Shown here one piece after another: positions 8,502 to 17,207 of a stretch of 38,116 nucleotides of DNA. The DNA comes from Flavobacteriaceae bacterium UBA5544 (lineage in GTDB: Bacteria; Bacteroidota; Bacteroidia; Flavobacteriales; Flavobacteriaceae), in assembly GCA_002426755.1 (NCBI GenBank), contig DINI01000006.1, forward strand, positions 109,637 to 147,752. Direction: 5' to 3'. Numbering within the stretch: position 1 is the stretch's first letter; every line of letters starts with the position of its first letter. Both the position numbers and the translations under genes were made by a program. The notes under the pieces were generated by a model. The model ran no database searches and was not told where the DNA came from. It was given only the letters and a program-made list of their open reading frames with translations.

Positions 8502-10778
8502 TTGAAAACTCTTTTAAAATATAGTTTTAGCTGTTTCATCATCTTGGGATGTTTATACTCATGTAGCATCGCCAAATACATTCCAGAAAATGAGCGCCTT
8601 TATACAGGAGCAAAATTGGAAATACAATCTGATTCCATCGTACAAAATGAAGATGCACTAAAAACTGAATTAGAAACAGTGTTAAGCCCAGAACCCAATT
8701 CAAAATTTTTGGGAATGTATCTCGGGCTCTATTATTATTACAAAAATCAACAGGAAAAGCCTGGATTCATCAACCGTTGGCTTAACAAAAGATTTAATGA
8801 AGAACCTGTTTATCAATCAGATGTCAAACCGTATGAAATTGAAGACCTATTGTTAAACCGACTCGAAAACAGAGGATTTTTCTACAGCCGCGCTTCTTCA
8901 GAATTTGAAGAAAGTGAACAAAAAGCGTCTATAGATTATGTGGTAAAATTGAGAAATCCGTATCGGATGAAAACATACCAGCTCGACTCATTACCTGCAC
9001 CAATTTATGAGGACATTAAAGAATTGGTTGAAACTTCGCCATTTGAGACAGGAATGCGATTCGATTTATCGAGCATGAAATTGGAACGTCAGCGCATCGA
9101 TTTCAACTTAAAGAAAAAAGGTTATTACAATTTTGATGATTCCTTCCTGATTTTTGAAGCAGATACCAATCGTTATGACAATAAAAGTTTCGATTTGTTC
9201 CTAAAGCTGAAAAATGCGGTTCCACAAAAATCCATTATTCCTTATAAAATTTCCAAGGTCAATATCTACCCCAGTTATGACGTTGCAGACTCTATTCAGA
9301 AACAAACAACTCGTTACAACGATAAGAATTATATTCAGAAAGAAGAGTTTTTTAAACCCAACCGCCTTGACCCATTTATCAAAATTGAAGAAGGTGAACT
9401 TTACAATCCTGAAACCTCTCGTAACACTGCTAGACGTTTATCTACGATTGGTGCGTATAAATACGTCAACATTCAATATAAGGAAATCGATACGTTGGCA
9501 ACGGACAGTTTAGGCCTTTTGGAAGCTAATATTTATTTATCGCCATTGAATAAACGTGCCTTTAGGGCTGAACTACAAGTCGTCACCAAATCAAATAATT
9601 TTACAGGTCCAGCATTAGCTTTGACTTATAGCAATCGAAATGTTTTTGGAGGTGGTGAGACTTTTAATACCACAATAAAAGTTGGATATGAAGCGCAATT
9701 GGGTGGCGGTCAGAATTCAGGTAAGACAAGTTTGGAATTGGGTTTAAAGAATGAATTGATTTTCCCTCGTGTCATTTCACCGTTCAAAATCAGTGAGGAT
9801 TTCTTTGAATATTCCATACCTAAAACAAAAACCTCTATCAGTCTTGATTATTTGAATCGAACAAAATTATATACCTTACTTTCTGGAACCGCTTTGTTCG
9901 GATATGTGTGGGATGCCAACAAATATGTCACCCATCAAATTAATCCGATATCCATCAATTACACCGAACTGACAAATGCCACACCAGAATTCGAAGAAAT
10001 ATTGGACGACAATCCTTTCTTACGACGAAGTTTCGAGCAGCAATTCATTTCTGGTCTGACCTATTCATTTACATACAATGGAATGGTAGATGCTAAAGTT
10101 CATCAAAAATATTTCAATTTCACCCTAGATATTGCTGGAAATTCCATCAGCTTATTAGGCAAAGAAGAAACGCCTGGTGCGCCAAAAACCTTTTTAGGAT
10201 TAGAATATGCACAATATGCAAAGGCCGATATTGATTTCCATTACCACTTTAACTTTTCGAAAGAACAAACAATTGCAGCTCGTTTATTTGCAGGATATGG
10301 ATTGGCATATGGAAATTCTGATGTCGTGCCATTTGTAAAACAATATTATTCGGGTGGACCTTACAGTGTTCGTGCCTTTAGAATTCGCTCATTGGGACCA
10401 GGAACCTATAATGCTGATGAAGACGCCAATGCCACCGGAAGTTTCTTTGACAAAACAGGAAACATTCGATTGGAGGCTAACCTTGAATACCGTTTTCCAA
10501 TAGTATCCTTTTTCAAAGGCGCCATATTCGCTGATGCAGGAAATATTTGGAATTCCAAAGAAAACCCAACATTTAATGGAAAGGATAAATTTACGTCCAA
10601 TTTCATTAACGAACTTGGTATGGGCGCAGGTTTTGGACTTCGTGTGGACATCCAAAGTTTTGTCATCCGTTTTGATTTGGCGGCTCCTTTTCATGACCCT
10701 TCAAAAGGAGAAGGTAAACGTTTTAATTTTGACGTTGCCAATCCTATCCTCAATTTTGCGATAGGATATCCTTTTTAA
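8502..10778 (+). CDS. tamL: TamL: lipoprotein Omp85/BamA-TamA family outer-membrane protein
   Basis: This 758-residue protein is the outer-membrane partner of TamB; in Bacteroidota the TamA homologue carries a lipid anchor and is called TamL. The N-terminus is a lipoprotein signal with lipobox LYSC (Cys21). Residues of about 30-350 hold POTRA-like repeats. The C-terminal half is the barrel, with family motifs such as FNTTIKVGYEAQLGGG, YYSGGPYSVRAFRIRSLGPG (residues near 615-640, the conserved VRGF-type loop) and a final strand ending FAIGYPF with terminal Phe. The start is TTG at 8502: the tamB stop (8490-8492) is in the same frame only three codons upstream, and no ATG lies between the stop and the signal peptide. 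The gene pair is clearly one operon. Confidence 0.93.
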   Translation: MKTLLKYSFSCFIILGCLYSCSIAKYIPENERLYTGAKLEIQSDSIVQNEDALKTELETVLSPEPNSKFLGMYLGLYYYYKNQQEKPGFINRWLNKRFNEEPVYQSDVKPYEIEDLLLNRLENRGFFYSRASSEFEESEQKASIDYVVKLRNPYRMKTYQLDSLPAPIYEDIKELVETSPFETGMRFDLSSMKLERQRIDFNLKKKGYYNFDDSFLIFEADTNRYDNKSFDLFLKLKNAVPQKSIIPYKISKVNIYPSYDVADSIQKQTTRYNDKNYIQKEEFFKPNRLDPFIKIEEGELYNPETSRNTARRLSTIGAYKYVNIQYKEIDTLATDSLGLLEANIYLSPLNKRAFRAELQVVTKSNNFTGPALALTYSNRNVFGGGETFNTTIKVGYEAQLGGGQNSGKTSLELGLKNELIFPRVISPFKISEDFFEYSIPKTKTSISLDYLNRTKLYTLLSGTALFGYVWDANKYVTHQINPISINYTELTNATPEFEEILDDNPFLRRSFEQQFISGLTYSFTYNGMVDAKVHQKYFNFTLDIAGNSISLLGKEETPGAPKTFLGLEYAQYAKADIDFHYHFNFSKEQTIAARLFAGYGLAYGNSDVVPFVKQYYSGGPYSVRAFRIRSLGPGTYNADEDANATGSFFDKTGNIRLEANLEYRFPIVSFFKGAIFADAGNIWNSKENPTFNGKDKFTSNFINELGMGAGFGLRVDIQSFVIRFDLAAPFHDPSKGEGKRFNFDVANPILNFAIGYPF

Positions 10779-10807
10779 TCCCATTTAAAATTCCTTATAT
10801 TAGCGTG

Positions 10808-10839
10808 TTTGTTCAAACCTTACCATTGTGTTAGGTTTG
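10808..10839 (+). promoter_or_regulatory. Promoter for guaD, overlapping an inverted repeat
   Basis: TTTG at 10808-10811 is followed after 20 bases by TAGGTTTG at 10832-10839, a full match to the Bacteroidota promoter consensus. The guaD ATG is 30 bases further on. A 7-bp inverted repeat (CAAACCT at 10814-10820, AGGTTTG at 10833-10839) covers the spacer and most of the -7 element, so a repressor dimer bound there would block the promoter. The operator role is inference. Confidence 0.7.
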
Positions 10840-10868
10840 GAAGAAAATATAAATTCTAGAACTTAAAA

Positions 10869-11348
10869 ATGACTCAAAAAAATAAAGAACAATTCATGCT
10901 CGAAGCCGTGAACGCGGCATTGAAAGGCATGAACAACAATGAAGGTGGTCCGTTCGGATGTGTCATTGTTAAAGATGGAAAAATCGTTGGAAGAGGCAAT
11001 AACAAAGTCACCTCAACAAACGACCCGACCGCACATGCTGAAGTCACAGCTATTAGAGATGCTTGCAAAAACCTAGGCTCTTTTCAATTGGATGGCTGTG
11101 AAGTTTATACATCTTGTGAACCTTGCCCAATGTGTTTAGGGGCCATCTATTGGGCACGACCTGATAAAGTGTATTACGGAAGCAATCAACAAGATGCGGC
11201 AGATATTGGCTTTGATGACGAATTCATTTATAAAGAAATTCCATTACCATACGAAAAACGAAGCATTCCTTTTGAACAATTAGGTAGAGATATTGCATTG
11301 GAACCCTTCCAAAAATGGAGCAAAAAAGACGATAAAACCGTATATTAG
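10869..11348 (+). CDS. guaD: Guanine deaminase (CDA-fold, nucleoside deaminase family)
   Basis: The enzyme deaminates guanine to xanthine in the cytoplasm. It is a 159-residue protein of the cytidine-deaminase fold, the same size and layout as Bacillus GuaD. The zinc site is visible: His56 and Glu58 in DPTAHAEVTAIR, and Cys86 and Cys89 in SCEPCPMCLGAIYWARP. The C-terminal part GFDDEFIYKEI also matches the GuaD subgroup rather than TadA. Its product, xanthine, is the substrate of the xanthine dehydrogenase encoded just downstream, which supports this choice within the family. The gene follows its own promoter and is separated from xdhA by 151 bases that contain two hairpin repeats. A broader nucleobase deaminase specificity remains possible. 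Confidence 0.9.
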   Translation: MTQKNKEQFMLEAVNAALKGMNNNEGGPFGCVIVKDGKIVGRGNNKVTSTNDPTAHAEVTAIRDACKNLGSFQLDGCEVYTSCEPCPMCLGAIYWARPDKVYYGSNQQDAADIGFDDEFIYKEIPLPYEKRSIPFEQLGRDIALEPFQKWSKKDDKTVY

Positions 11349-11356
11349 TACGACTC

Positions 11357-11402
11357 TTGTCAGTTCGAGTGTTCAGAAAGCTTTCGAAATGTGTCGAGAA
11401 CC
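11357..11402. repeat. Hairpin repeat, copy 1 (TTGTCAGTTCGAGTG ... GTGTCGAGAACC)
   Basis: This copy begins TTGTCAGTTCGAGTG and ends TGTCGAGAACC. The ends can pair (GTTC with GAAC, and GA with TC across a small bulge), and a palindrome GAAAGCTTTC sits in the centre. It is directly followed by a second copy with identical outer ends. I recall similar dispersed repeats in flavobacterial intergenic DNA. Confidence 0.7.
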
Positions 11403-11425
11403 GAAAGATTAACGTTTTAAAAAAA

Positions 11426-11489
11426 TTGTCAGTTCGAGTGTTTTTGGATAATCGCCAAGAAGCGATTATCTAAAAAAGTATCGAGAACC
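11426..11489. repeat. Hairpin repeat, copy 2 with perfect 9-bp inner stem
   Basis: It shares the outer ends of copy 1 (TTGTCAGTTCGAGTG and TATCGAGAACC) but has a different centre: GATAATCGC (11447-11455) and GCGATTATC (11462-11470) form a perfect 9-bp stem with a six-base loop. It ends 10 bases before the xdhA start codon. Whether it ends transcription, stabilises mRNA or is only a passive mobile repeat cannot be told from sequence. Confidence 0.75.
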
Positions 11490-11499
11490 TTTTACAATA

Positions 11500-12918
11500 A
11501 TGATTCAATTCATCCTCAACAATAAAACCATCAAAACTGATTTGCCTTCGGGAATGACGCTTTTGGATTTTGTGCGCTACGAGCAACGTCTCACTGGAAC
11601 CAAAATTGGGTGTCGTGAAGGTGATTGTGGTGCGTGTACCACATTGGTTGGAACGCTAAATGAGGATGGAACTGAAATTTCTTATCAAAGCATCACCTCG
11701 TGTATTTCTCCTTTGGGAAATGCCAATGGCAAACATATTGTAACGGTTGAAGGTACTAACCTCCAAGAAAAACTAACGGCAGCCCAAAATGCCATGAAAG
11801 ACAATTACGCCACACAATGTGGTTTCTGTACACCAGGATTTGTCGTTGCATTGACCGGTTTTGCTCTATCGAAAGTCGAAAAGAATTTTGACAACGCACT
11901 CGACGCCATTAGTGGAAACATTTGCAGATGTACAGGTTACAAATCCATTGAACGTGCAGCACATCAATTGTGTGGGAATTTGGAGTATAGCAAATCTGCC
12001 ATTGCACTAGATACCTTGATTCAAAAAGAAGTTATTCCTTCTTATTTTAAAGACATTCCAAAGCGTTTACAGGCGATTCAAAAAGAATCCAAACCTCAAA
12101 AAAACAAAAAAGCAGTCTATGGAGGTACTGATATTTATGTTCAAAAAGCAGATAATTTGATAGATGCCGATGTTTACAATATTGGGTTCAATCCCGATTT
12201 AAAAGGTATTAAAATTGAAGGTGAAGTTTGCAGTATGGGAGCAGGTACAACCGTCACCGATTTATGGAACCATGGAGAATTGAACCGTTATTTTCCGAAT
12301 TTGAGGAAACATCTAAAGTTGGTGTCGTCCGAACAAATTAGAAATATGGCGTCCTTCGGTGGCAATTTCGTCAACGCCTCACCAATTGGCGACATGACCA
12401 TTTTCTTTTTGGCATTGAATAGTGATATCATTATTCAAAATCAAGATGGAAATGAACGTACCATTGCACTAAAGGATTTCTATAAAAGCTATAAAACCTT
12501 CGATTTAAAAGAAGGTGAATTGCTGAAAACGATTCAATTCAAATTACCGACAAAACAGTCCAAATTCAATTTTGAAAAAGTCTGCAAACGTACCCATTTG
12601 GATATTGCGAGTGTTAATTCCGCCATTCATTTGACAATGGAAAACGACACGATTTCTGAAGCACATGTTGCGATGGGTGGCGTTTATGAAATCCCAAGAT
12701 ATTTGCATAAAACATCAGAATTTTTAGAAGGCAAAAAATTAACTATGGAACTAATTCTCAAAGCCAACGACATCCTTCAGGATGAAATTTCACCAATAAG
12801 TGATGTCCGTGGTTCTTCGGAATATAAGCGTTTATTGGGACGGCAATTGTTTTTTGCACATTTTACGGAATTGTTTCCAAAGCAGTTTCAACTCAACGAT
12901 TTTGTAGCCCATGCATAA
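11500..12918 (+). CDS. xdhA: Xanthine dehydrogenase small subunit (2x[2Fe-2S] and FAD)
   Basis: This subunit carries the electron-transfer half of xanthine dehydrogenase, passing electrons from the molybdenum site to NAD+. Of 472 residues, about 1-80 form the plant-type [2Fe-2S] ferredoxin domain (Cys38, Cys43, Cys46, Cys68). About 85-160 form the second, helical [2Fe-2S] domain (Cys107, Cys110, Cys142, Cys144 in CGFC and ICRC). About 190-350 form the FAD domain (YGGTDIYVQ, and IRNMASFGGNFVNASPIGD). The rest is the CO-dehydrogenase flavoprotein C-terminal domain. Fused FeS-FAD organisation matches the Rhodobacter XdhA type. Its stop overlaps the xdhB start by 8 bases, indicating coupled translation of an equimolar complex. 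Confidence 0.95.
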   Translation: MIQFILNNKTIKTDLPSGMTLLDFVRYEQRLTGTKIGCREGDCGACTTLVGTLNEDGTEISYQSITSCISPLGNANGKHIVTVEGTNLQEKLTAAQNAMKDNYATQCGFCTPGFVVALTGFALSKVEKNFDNALDAISGNICRCTGYKSIERAAHQLCGNLEYSKSAIALDTLIQKEVIPSYFKDIPKRLQAIQKESKPQKNKKAVYGGTDIYVQKADNLIDADVYNIGFNPDLKGIKIEGEVCSMGAGTTVTDLWNHGELNRYFPNLRKHLKLVSSEQIRNMASFGGNFVNASPIGDMTIFFLALNSDIIIQNQDGNERTIALKDFYKSYKTFDLKEGELLKTIQFKLPTKQSKFNFEKVCKRTHLDIASVNSAIHLTMENDTISEAHVAMGGVYEIPRYLHKTSEFLEGKKLTMELILKANDILQDEISPISDVRGSSEYKRLLGRQLFFAHFTELFPKQFQLNDFVAHA

Positions 12919-15235
12919 AAACACATCACATAACGCCCTCGACATTCTAAAAAATGAGGTAGAATCTTCGCTGAAAAAAAGCGTCAAAAACATCGATTCC
13001 TACACACATGTTCGTGGCGAATCACTCTATGTGGATGATGTGAATGTGCGCCAAGGCACTTTTTTCGGGGTCGTGTTTGATTCAACCATTGCTCATGGAA
13101 AAATCAAATCCGTCGATTATTCCAAAGCTGCCCAACTCGAGGGTGTCATTCGCATTTTCACTTATAAAGATATTCCTGGCTCCAATGAAATAGGTGGTAT
13201 TATTGCCGATGAACCATTGTTCGCGGAAGACGAAGTCCATTTTTCAGGCATGCCAATTGCCTTGATTGTTGCTGAATCGGAATTTATTGCAAGAAAAGCC
13301 AGACGTCTTATAGACATCGAATTTGAAGAACTGATAGTTATCACGATGGCGAAGGATGCGAAAGAAAAAGGGAGTCTCATCAACAAACCTCGCACCTTCA
13401 AATTGGGCGAACCTGACAATGCTTTCAAAAATTGCGAGTACATTTTTGAAGGCGAAACGTTTTCCAACGGACAGGAACATTTATACATCGAGGCGCAAGG
13501 TGCTTATGCCGAACCGCTCGAAAACGGCAATATCAAAATCACCTCATCCACACAAGGCCCAACAGCTGTTCAAGCAACTACAGCAAGAATTTTGGGCTTT
13601 CCAATGCATAAAATTGAGGTGGATGTAACACGACTTGGAGGCGGATTTGGCGGAAAGGAAGACCAAGCCACACCTTGGGCTGTTATGGCCGCTTTGGCAA
13701 CTTTTCACTTGAAACAATCGGTAAAATTGGTTCTCAACAGACACGACGATTTACGAATGACCGGAAAGCGCCATCCTTATGAAAGTAGCTATAAAATCGG
13801 ATTGTCCAAAGATTTAAAGATTCTTGCCTACGAAGCTGAATTTCTTCAAAATGCTGGCGCAGCAGCCGATTTATCGCCTGCAGTCGCGGAACGCACCTTG
13901 TTCCATGCGACCAACAGTTATTTCGTTCCAAACGTCAAAGCAACCGTTTATAGTTGTAAAACACATTTGCCACCAAACACGGCTTTTCGTGGTTTTGGAG
14001 GACCACAAGGCATGTTCGTCATTGAATCTGCCATCGCGCATGCTGCCAAAGAAATTGGAGTGTCACCAATAAAAATACAGGAAACCAATTTACTTCATGA
14101 AAACGATGAGTTTCTATACGGACAAATCGCCACCAAAGTTGAAGCCAAAAATTCATGGGATTCAGCCAAAACTATTTTTGATTTAAAATCGCTTGAAAAA
14201 GAGGTCGAAGCATTCAATAAATACAATAAAGCATTCAAAAAAGGTTTGGCCTTGATGCCAATTACTTTCGGAATTTCATTTACCAATACCCAAATGAACC
14301 ATGCACGTGCCTTGGTTCATATTTATTTGGATGGAAGCGTTGGAATTTCTACCGCTGCCGTTGAGATGGGACAAGGCGTCAATACCAAAATGCTTCAAAT
14401 TGCGGCACAAGTGTTTTCAATTGATAAGAACAAGGTTAAAATTGAATCCACCAACACGACAAGAGTTGCCAACACCTCACCTTCCGCAGCAAGTTCAACC
14501 GCTGATTTGAATGGCAAAGCAACTTTAAAAGCCTGTAAAGCTTTACTGAAACGATTGAAAGAAGTAGCTGCCATGGAATTAAAATCTTCTGTGGAACAAA
14601 TTGAATTGAAGGACCAATTTGTTTATGTCAATTCCAAAAAATCAGAAATGACTTGGGAACAACTGATTGCCCACACGATGGCCAAACGCGTTGCCCTGAC
14701 CGAAAACGCCCATTACGCCACACCAGAAATCCATTTTGATAAGACCAAAGAAAAAGGTCACCCCTTTGCCTATCATGTGTACGGAACAGCAATAACCATC
14801 GTCACAGTCGATTGTATGCGAGGCACCTATATTTTTGATGATGTGAAAGTTGTTCACGATTATGGAAAAAGCATGAGTGAAGGGATTGATTTGGGACAAT
14901 GTGAAGGTGGCTTGGTACAAGGCATCGGTTGGATGACCATGGAGGAAATTGCCTTTAACGACCAAGGAAGTTTATTGTCAAATGCTTTATCAACTTATAA
15001 AGTCCCAGACATTTTTTCTATTCCAAGAAATATTGAAATTTTGCCATTGGAAACCAAAGGCAACGATATGGCCATTTTAAAATCCAAAGCAGTTGGTGAA
15101 CCACCTTTGATGTATGGGATTGGAGCGTATTTTGCGATTCAGAATGCTGTGAAAGCCTTTAATCCTAATTATCAGCTTAAATTTCACGCACCAATGACAC
15201 CAGAGAAAGTATTGATGGGTCTTTACGAGAATTAA
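12911..15235 (+). CDS. xdhB: Xanthine dehydrogenase molybdopterin-binding subunit
   Basis: XdhB holds the molybdenum cofactor and oxidises hypoxanthine and xanthine to urate. The 774 residues are normal for the family. Residues that distinguish true xanthine dehydrogenases from aldehyde oxidases are present: GGGFGGKED near 242 (the substrate-binding Glu), NTAFRGFGGPQ near 355 (the substrate-binding Arg), EMGQGVNTK near 483 and AVGEPPLMYG near 727 (the catalytic base Glu). It overlaps xdhA by 8 bases and is followed after two bases by a small membrane protein gene. Maturation of the cofactor would need XdhC, encoded on the opposite strand at 17204-17989. Confidence 0.95.
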   Translation: MHKNTSHNALDILKNEVESSLKKSVKNIDSYTHVRGESLYVDDVNVRQGTFFGVVFDSTIAHGKIKSVDYSKAAQLEGVIRIFTYKDIPGSNEIGGIIADEPLFAEDEVHFSGMPIALIVAESEFIARKARRLIDIEFEELIVITMAKDAKEKGSLINKPRTFKLGEPDNAFKNCEYIFEGETFSNGQEHLYIEAQGAYAEPLENGNIKITSSTQGPTAVQATTARILGFPMHKIEVDVTRLGGGFGGKEDQATPWAVMAALATFHLKQSVKLVLNRHDDLRMTGKRHPYESSYKIGLSKDLKILAYEAEFLQNAGAAADLSPAVAERTLFHATNSYFVPNVKATVYSCKTHLPPNTAFRGFGGPQGMFVIESAIAHAAKEIGVSPIKIQETNLLHENDEFLYGQIATKVEAKNSWDSAKTIFDLKSLEKEVEAFNKYNKAFKKGLALMPITFGISFTNTQMNHARALVHIYLDGSVGISTAAVEMGQGVNTKMLQIAAQVFSIDKNKVKIESTNTTRVANTSPSAASSTADLNGKATLKACKALLKRLKEVAAMELKSSVEQIELKDQFVYVNSKKSEMTWEQLIAHTMAKRVALTENAHYATPEIHFDKTKEKGHPFAYHVYGTAITIVTVDCMRGTYIFDDVKVVHDYGKSMSEGIDLGQCEGGLVQGIGWMTMEEIAFNDQGSLLSNALSTYKVPDIFSIPRNIEILPLETKGNDMAILKSKAVGEPPLMYGIGAYFAIQNAVKAFNPNYQLKFHAPMTPEKVLMGLYEN

Positions 15236-15237
15236 TT

Positions 15238-15732
15238 TTGGCTACAAAACTTCACTACAAAAAAGCGAATATCCTCAAAGGCGCCCTGATTTATAGTGCT
15301 GGCGACAGTGTGGCTGCCTTTTTGTTGGATGAGTTTTCCGTCTATCGATTGCTTGGCATGATGTTGATTGGAGCTACGTTCTATGCCTTTGAGATTCCGA
15401 ATTATTTTGATTGGATTGTCAGAAAATCAGAACATTTAAGGGGCATTAAAGCAACCTTGGCCAAAACCGGTTTGGCGATGCTGTATTTCAATCCGTTGTG
15501 GATTGCGAGGCATCTGCTGTTTATCAATCTATTTTCAGGTCAGTTTGAAGATATCGGCTGGAACCTTTTGGAAATCGCTGTATTATCTTTTTTGGCTAAT
15601 ATTTTGATTTCTTTTATGGCGAATTATATCATCCAAAATCGTTTCAAAATGAAATGGCGTTTCTTGGGAAGTGCCATATTTTCTGCAATCATGGCGATTT
15701 ATTATGCCTTAAGCGAGACGATTTTTGCTTAA
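15238..15732 (+). CDS. Small membrane protein, possibly Mpv17/PMP22-like
   Basis: This 164-residue protein has about four hydrophobic segments (near residues 34-55, 75-92, 118-135 and 143-158) and a basic N-terminus. The pattern IYSAGDSVAAF close to the N-terminus and a later basic segment before the last helix recall the Mpv17/PMP22 family, but the match is weak and made from memory. The only start before the first membrane segment is TTG at 15238, two bases after the xdhB stop; the first in-frame ATG is at about residue 41. It probably belongs to the guaD-xdhAB transcript. Its last 24 bases overlap the end of the convergent NTPase gene. A role in purine transport is possible but unsupported. 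Confidence 0.6.
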   Translation: MATKLHYKKANILKGALIYSAGDSVAAFLLDEFSVYRLLGMMLIGATFYAFEIPNYFDWIVRKSEHLRGIKATLAKTGLAMLYFNPLWIARHLLFINLFSGQFEDIGWNLLEIAVLSFLANILISFMANYIIQNRFKMKWRFLGSAIFSAIMAIYYALSETIFA

Positions 15733-16203
15733 ATCATCCAGAGAAATCAATTCATACTTTTGAATGTGATAATGAACAATCATCTCACAAAGCAAAGAAC
15801 TACGAATCACCATAATCAAGTGCAGGTCTGAATTCGTTTCCAGTTCCTTGATTATTTTTTCAGCCGCATTGTGCAATCCTTTATTTTGAAGTTCGAGCTT
15901 TCCCAATTCATCAATGACCAAGTATTTGAAATTTCTTTTATCATTCGAAGTCAGGAGATACTCATTAGCTGTTTCAAAAGAGGATTTCAAAAATTTGAAG
16001 TTCCCAATCGAAATTGTTCGTTCCTCAATCTCTTCCTCCACTTCCATCATGAATTTTTCCTCATACTTAATTTTCAAAAAATACCGTTTTCCATTGAAGT
16101 CATCAGGACATAAAATTCCATCCACATCTTTACGGTTTTGAGACCATTCCAATAAAGCTGTGGTTTTTCCTGACCTTATATTTCCAGTTAAGATGTAAAT
16201 CAT
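15709..16203 (-). CDS. THEP1-like P-loop nucleoside-triphosphatase
   Basis: The 164 residues start with a P-loop (TGNIRSGKTT, residues 6-15) and have a Walker B-like strand YLVIDELGKLEL near residues 94-105. This layout is that of the NTPase_1/THEP1 family of small cytoplasmic NTPases, whose physiological role is poorly known. It is the last gene of a coupled operon with xdhC and a membrane protein: its ATG overlaps the stop of the membrane protein gene by four bases. The context hints at energising or regulating the membrane protein, or at molybdenum-cofactor handling, but neither is shown by the sequence. Its 3' end overlaps the convergent gene by 24 bases. Confidence 0.75.
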   Translation of the reverse strand: MIYILTGNIRSGKTTALLEWSQNRKDVDGILCPDDFNGKRYFLKIKYEEKFMMEVEEEIEERTISIGNFKFLKSSFETANEYLLTSNDKRNFKYLVIDELGKLELQNKGLHNAAEKIIKELETNSDLHLIMVIRSSLLCEMIVHYHIQKYELISLDDLSKNRLA

Positions 16204-17207
16204 TCGGTATTTGTTTCAAAATGAATACAATTCGAAATACTTTTAGCCATAAAAAATTCAAATCGCTTATACCCTTTCAAATGCTTCGATACTTTCCAAG
16301 TGTATGCAATAATCTGACGAAAATATGGGAATAAATCCATTGCATTAGTGATATCACTTCTATATTCCGATTCTTTTCGATTCAGATAATTTCGAATTAG
16401 TTTTAATAACAATGGACCAATCACCAAATACCATAGCATCAAAATCAGAAAGCTTCTTAAAACTATGTAAATCGCTTTTCCCCATCCAAACAGAGGTCCG
16501 CCAAAAACGGTAAATGCCAATACAATGATTGCAACAGTAATCAACCAGACCCAAATGATTTTGGATTTGAAGGATTTTCGTTTTTTATTGATTTGAGTGG
16601 ATTCGGTTTCCAATTCCAAATGGAAGGTGTGTTCCTTTTCTTCACTGATAATCCTTAAAATATTTCGGATGAAAAAGCCTGCCAGAATGCCACCAATTCC
16701 ATAGACTACAAGATAAATTCCGACTAACAAATTTGTTGGTGAGGTTTGAGAGATAAAATTCATTTTATCCTGAACCCAATAGCCATAAATATCAATAGCT
16801 TCCCAAAGGTTCTCTCCATAGACAATGGTCAGTACAATCAATTTTTGAAATGCGGATTCTAAAAACGTCACAAATCCCAAAACCATCAAGGTTGCACCTT
16901 TCCATGAAAAATTGGACAATAAAAAAGCGCCAAAAAACGCCTGGAAACTCACTGCAATATAAGCAGCAAAAGGAGAATAAGGACTCACTGCCATTTTGAT
17001 AATCAAAACGATGACCAAAGCTTTTAAGATAGCTTGCCATTTGTTTTCGGCGTAATAGGCAATTAAACTAATGAGCAAAATGGAAATGCCACCAACGATA
17101 AATCCCGTAAATGGAGAATTGAACACATGCAAAAACCCACCCAATCCAGACTCGTTCAAAGCCCAAAGTGCAGTTAACTTATCAAGAATGGATTTGTTAT
17201 TTTTCAT
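16200..17207 (-). CDS. Polytopic membrane protein of unknown function, linked to xdhC
   Basis: I do not recognise this 335-residue protein. It has about seven to eight hydrophobic helices: roughly 30-50, 57-75, 80-100, 104-130, 160-180, 215-235 and 245-270. A charged cytoplasmic-type loop lies between the fifth and sixth (around residues 185-212) and the tail is basic. The segment with SPYSPFAAYIAVSFQAFFGA resembles the small substrate-binding components of ECF-type transporters in general style, but this is only an impression. It overlaps xdhC by four bases at its start and the P-loop NTPase by four bases at its end, so the three are translationally coupled. That arrangement suggests a membrane component that works with both neighbours. 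Confidence 0.7.
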   Translation of the reverse strand: MKNNKSILDKLTALWALNESGLGGFLHVFNSPFTGFIVGGISILLISLIAYYAENKWQAILKALVIVLIIKMAVSPYSPFAAYIAVSFQAFFGAFLLSNFSWKGATLMVLGFVTFLESAFQKLIVLTIVYGENLWEAIDIYGYWVQDKMNFISQTSPTNLLVGIYLVVYGIGGILAGFFIRNILRIISEEKEHTFHLELETESTQINKKRKSFKSKIIWVWLITVAIIVLAFTVFGGPLFGWGKAIYIVLRSFLILMLWYLVIGPLLLKLIRNYLNRKESEYRSDITNAMDLFPYFRQIIAYTWKVSKHLKGYKRFEFFMAKSISNCIHFETNTE

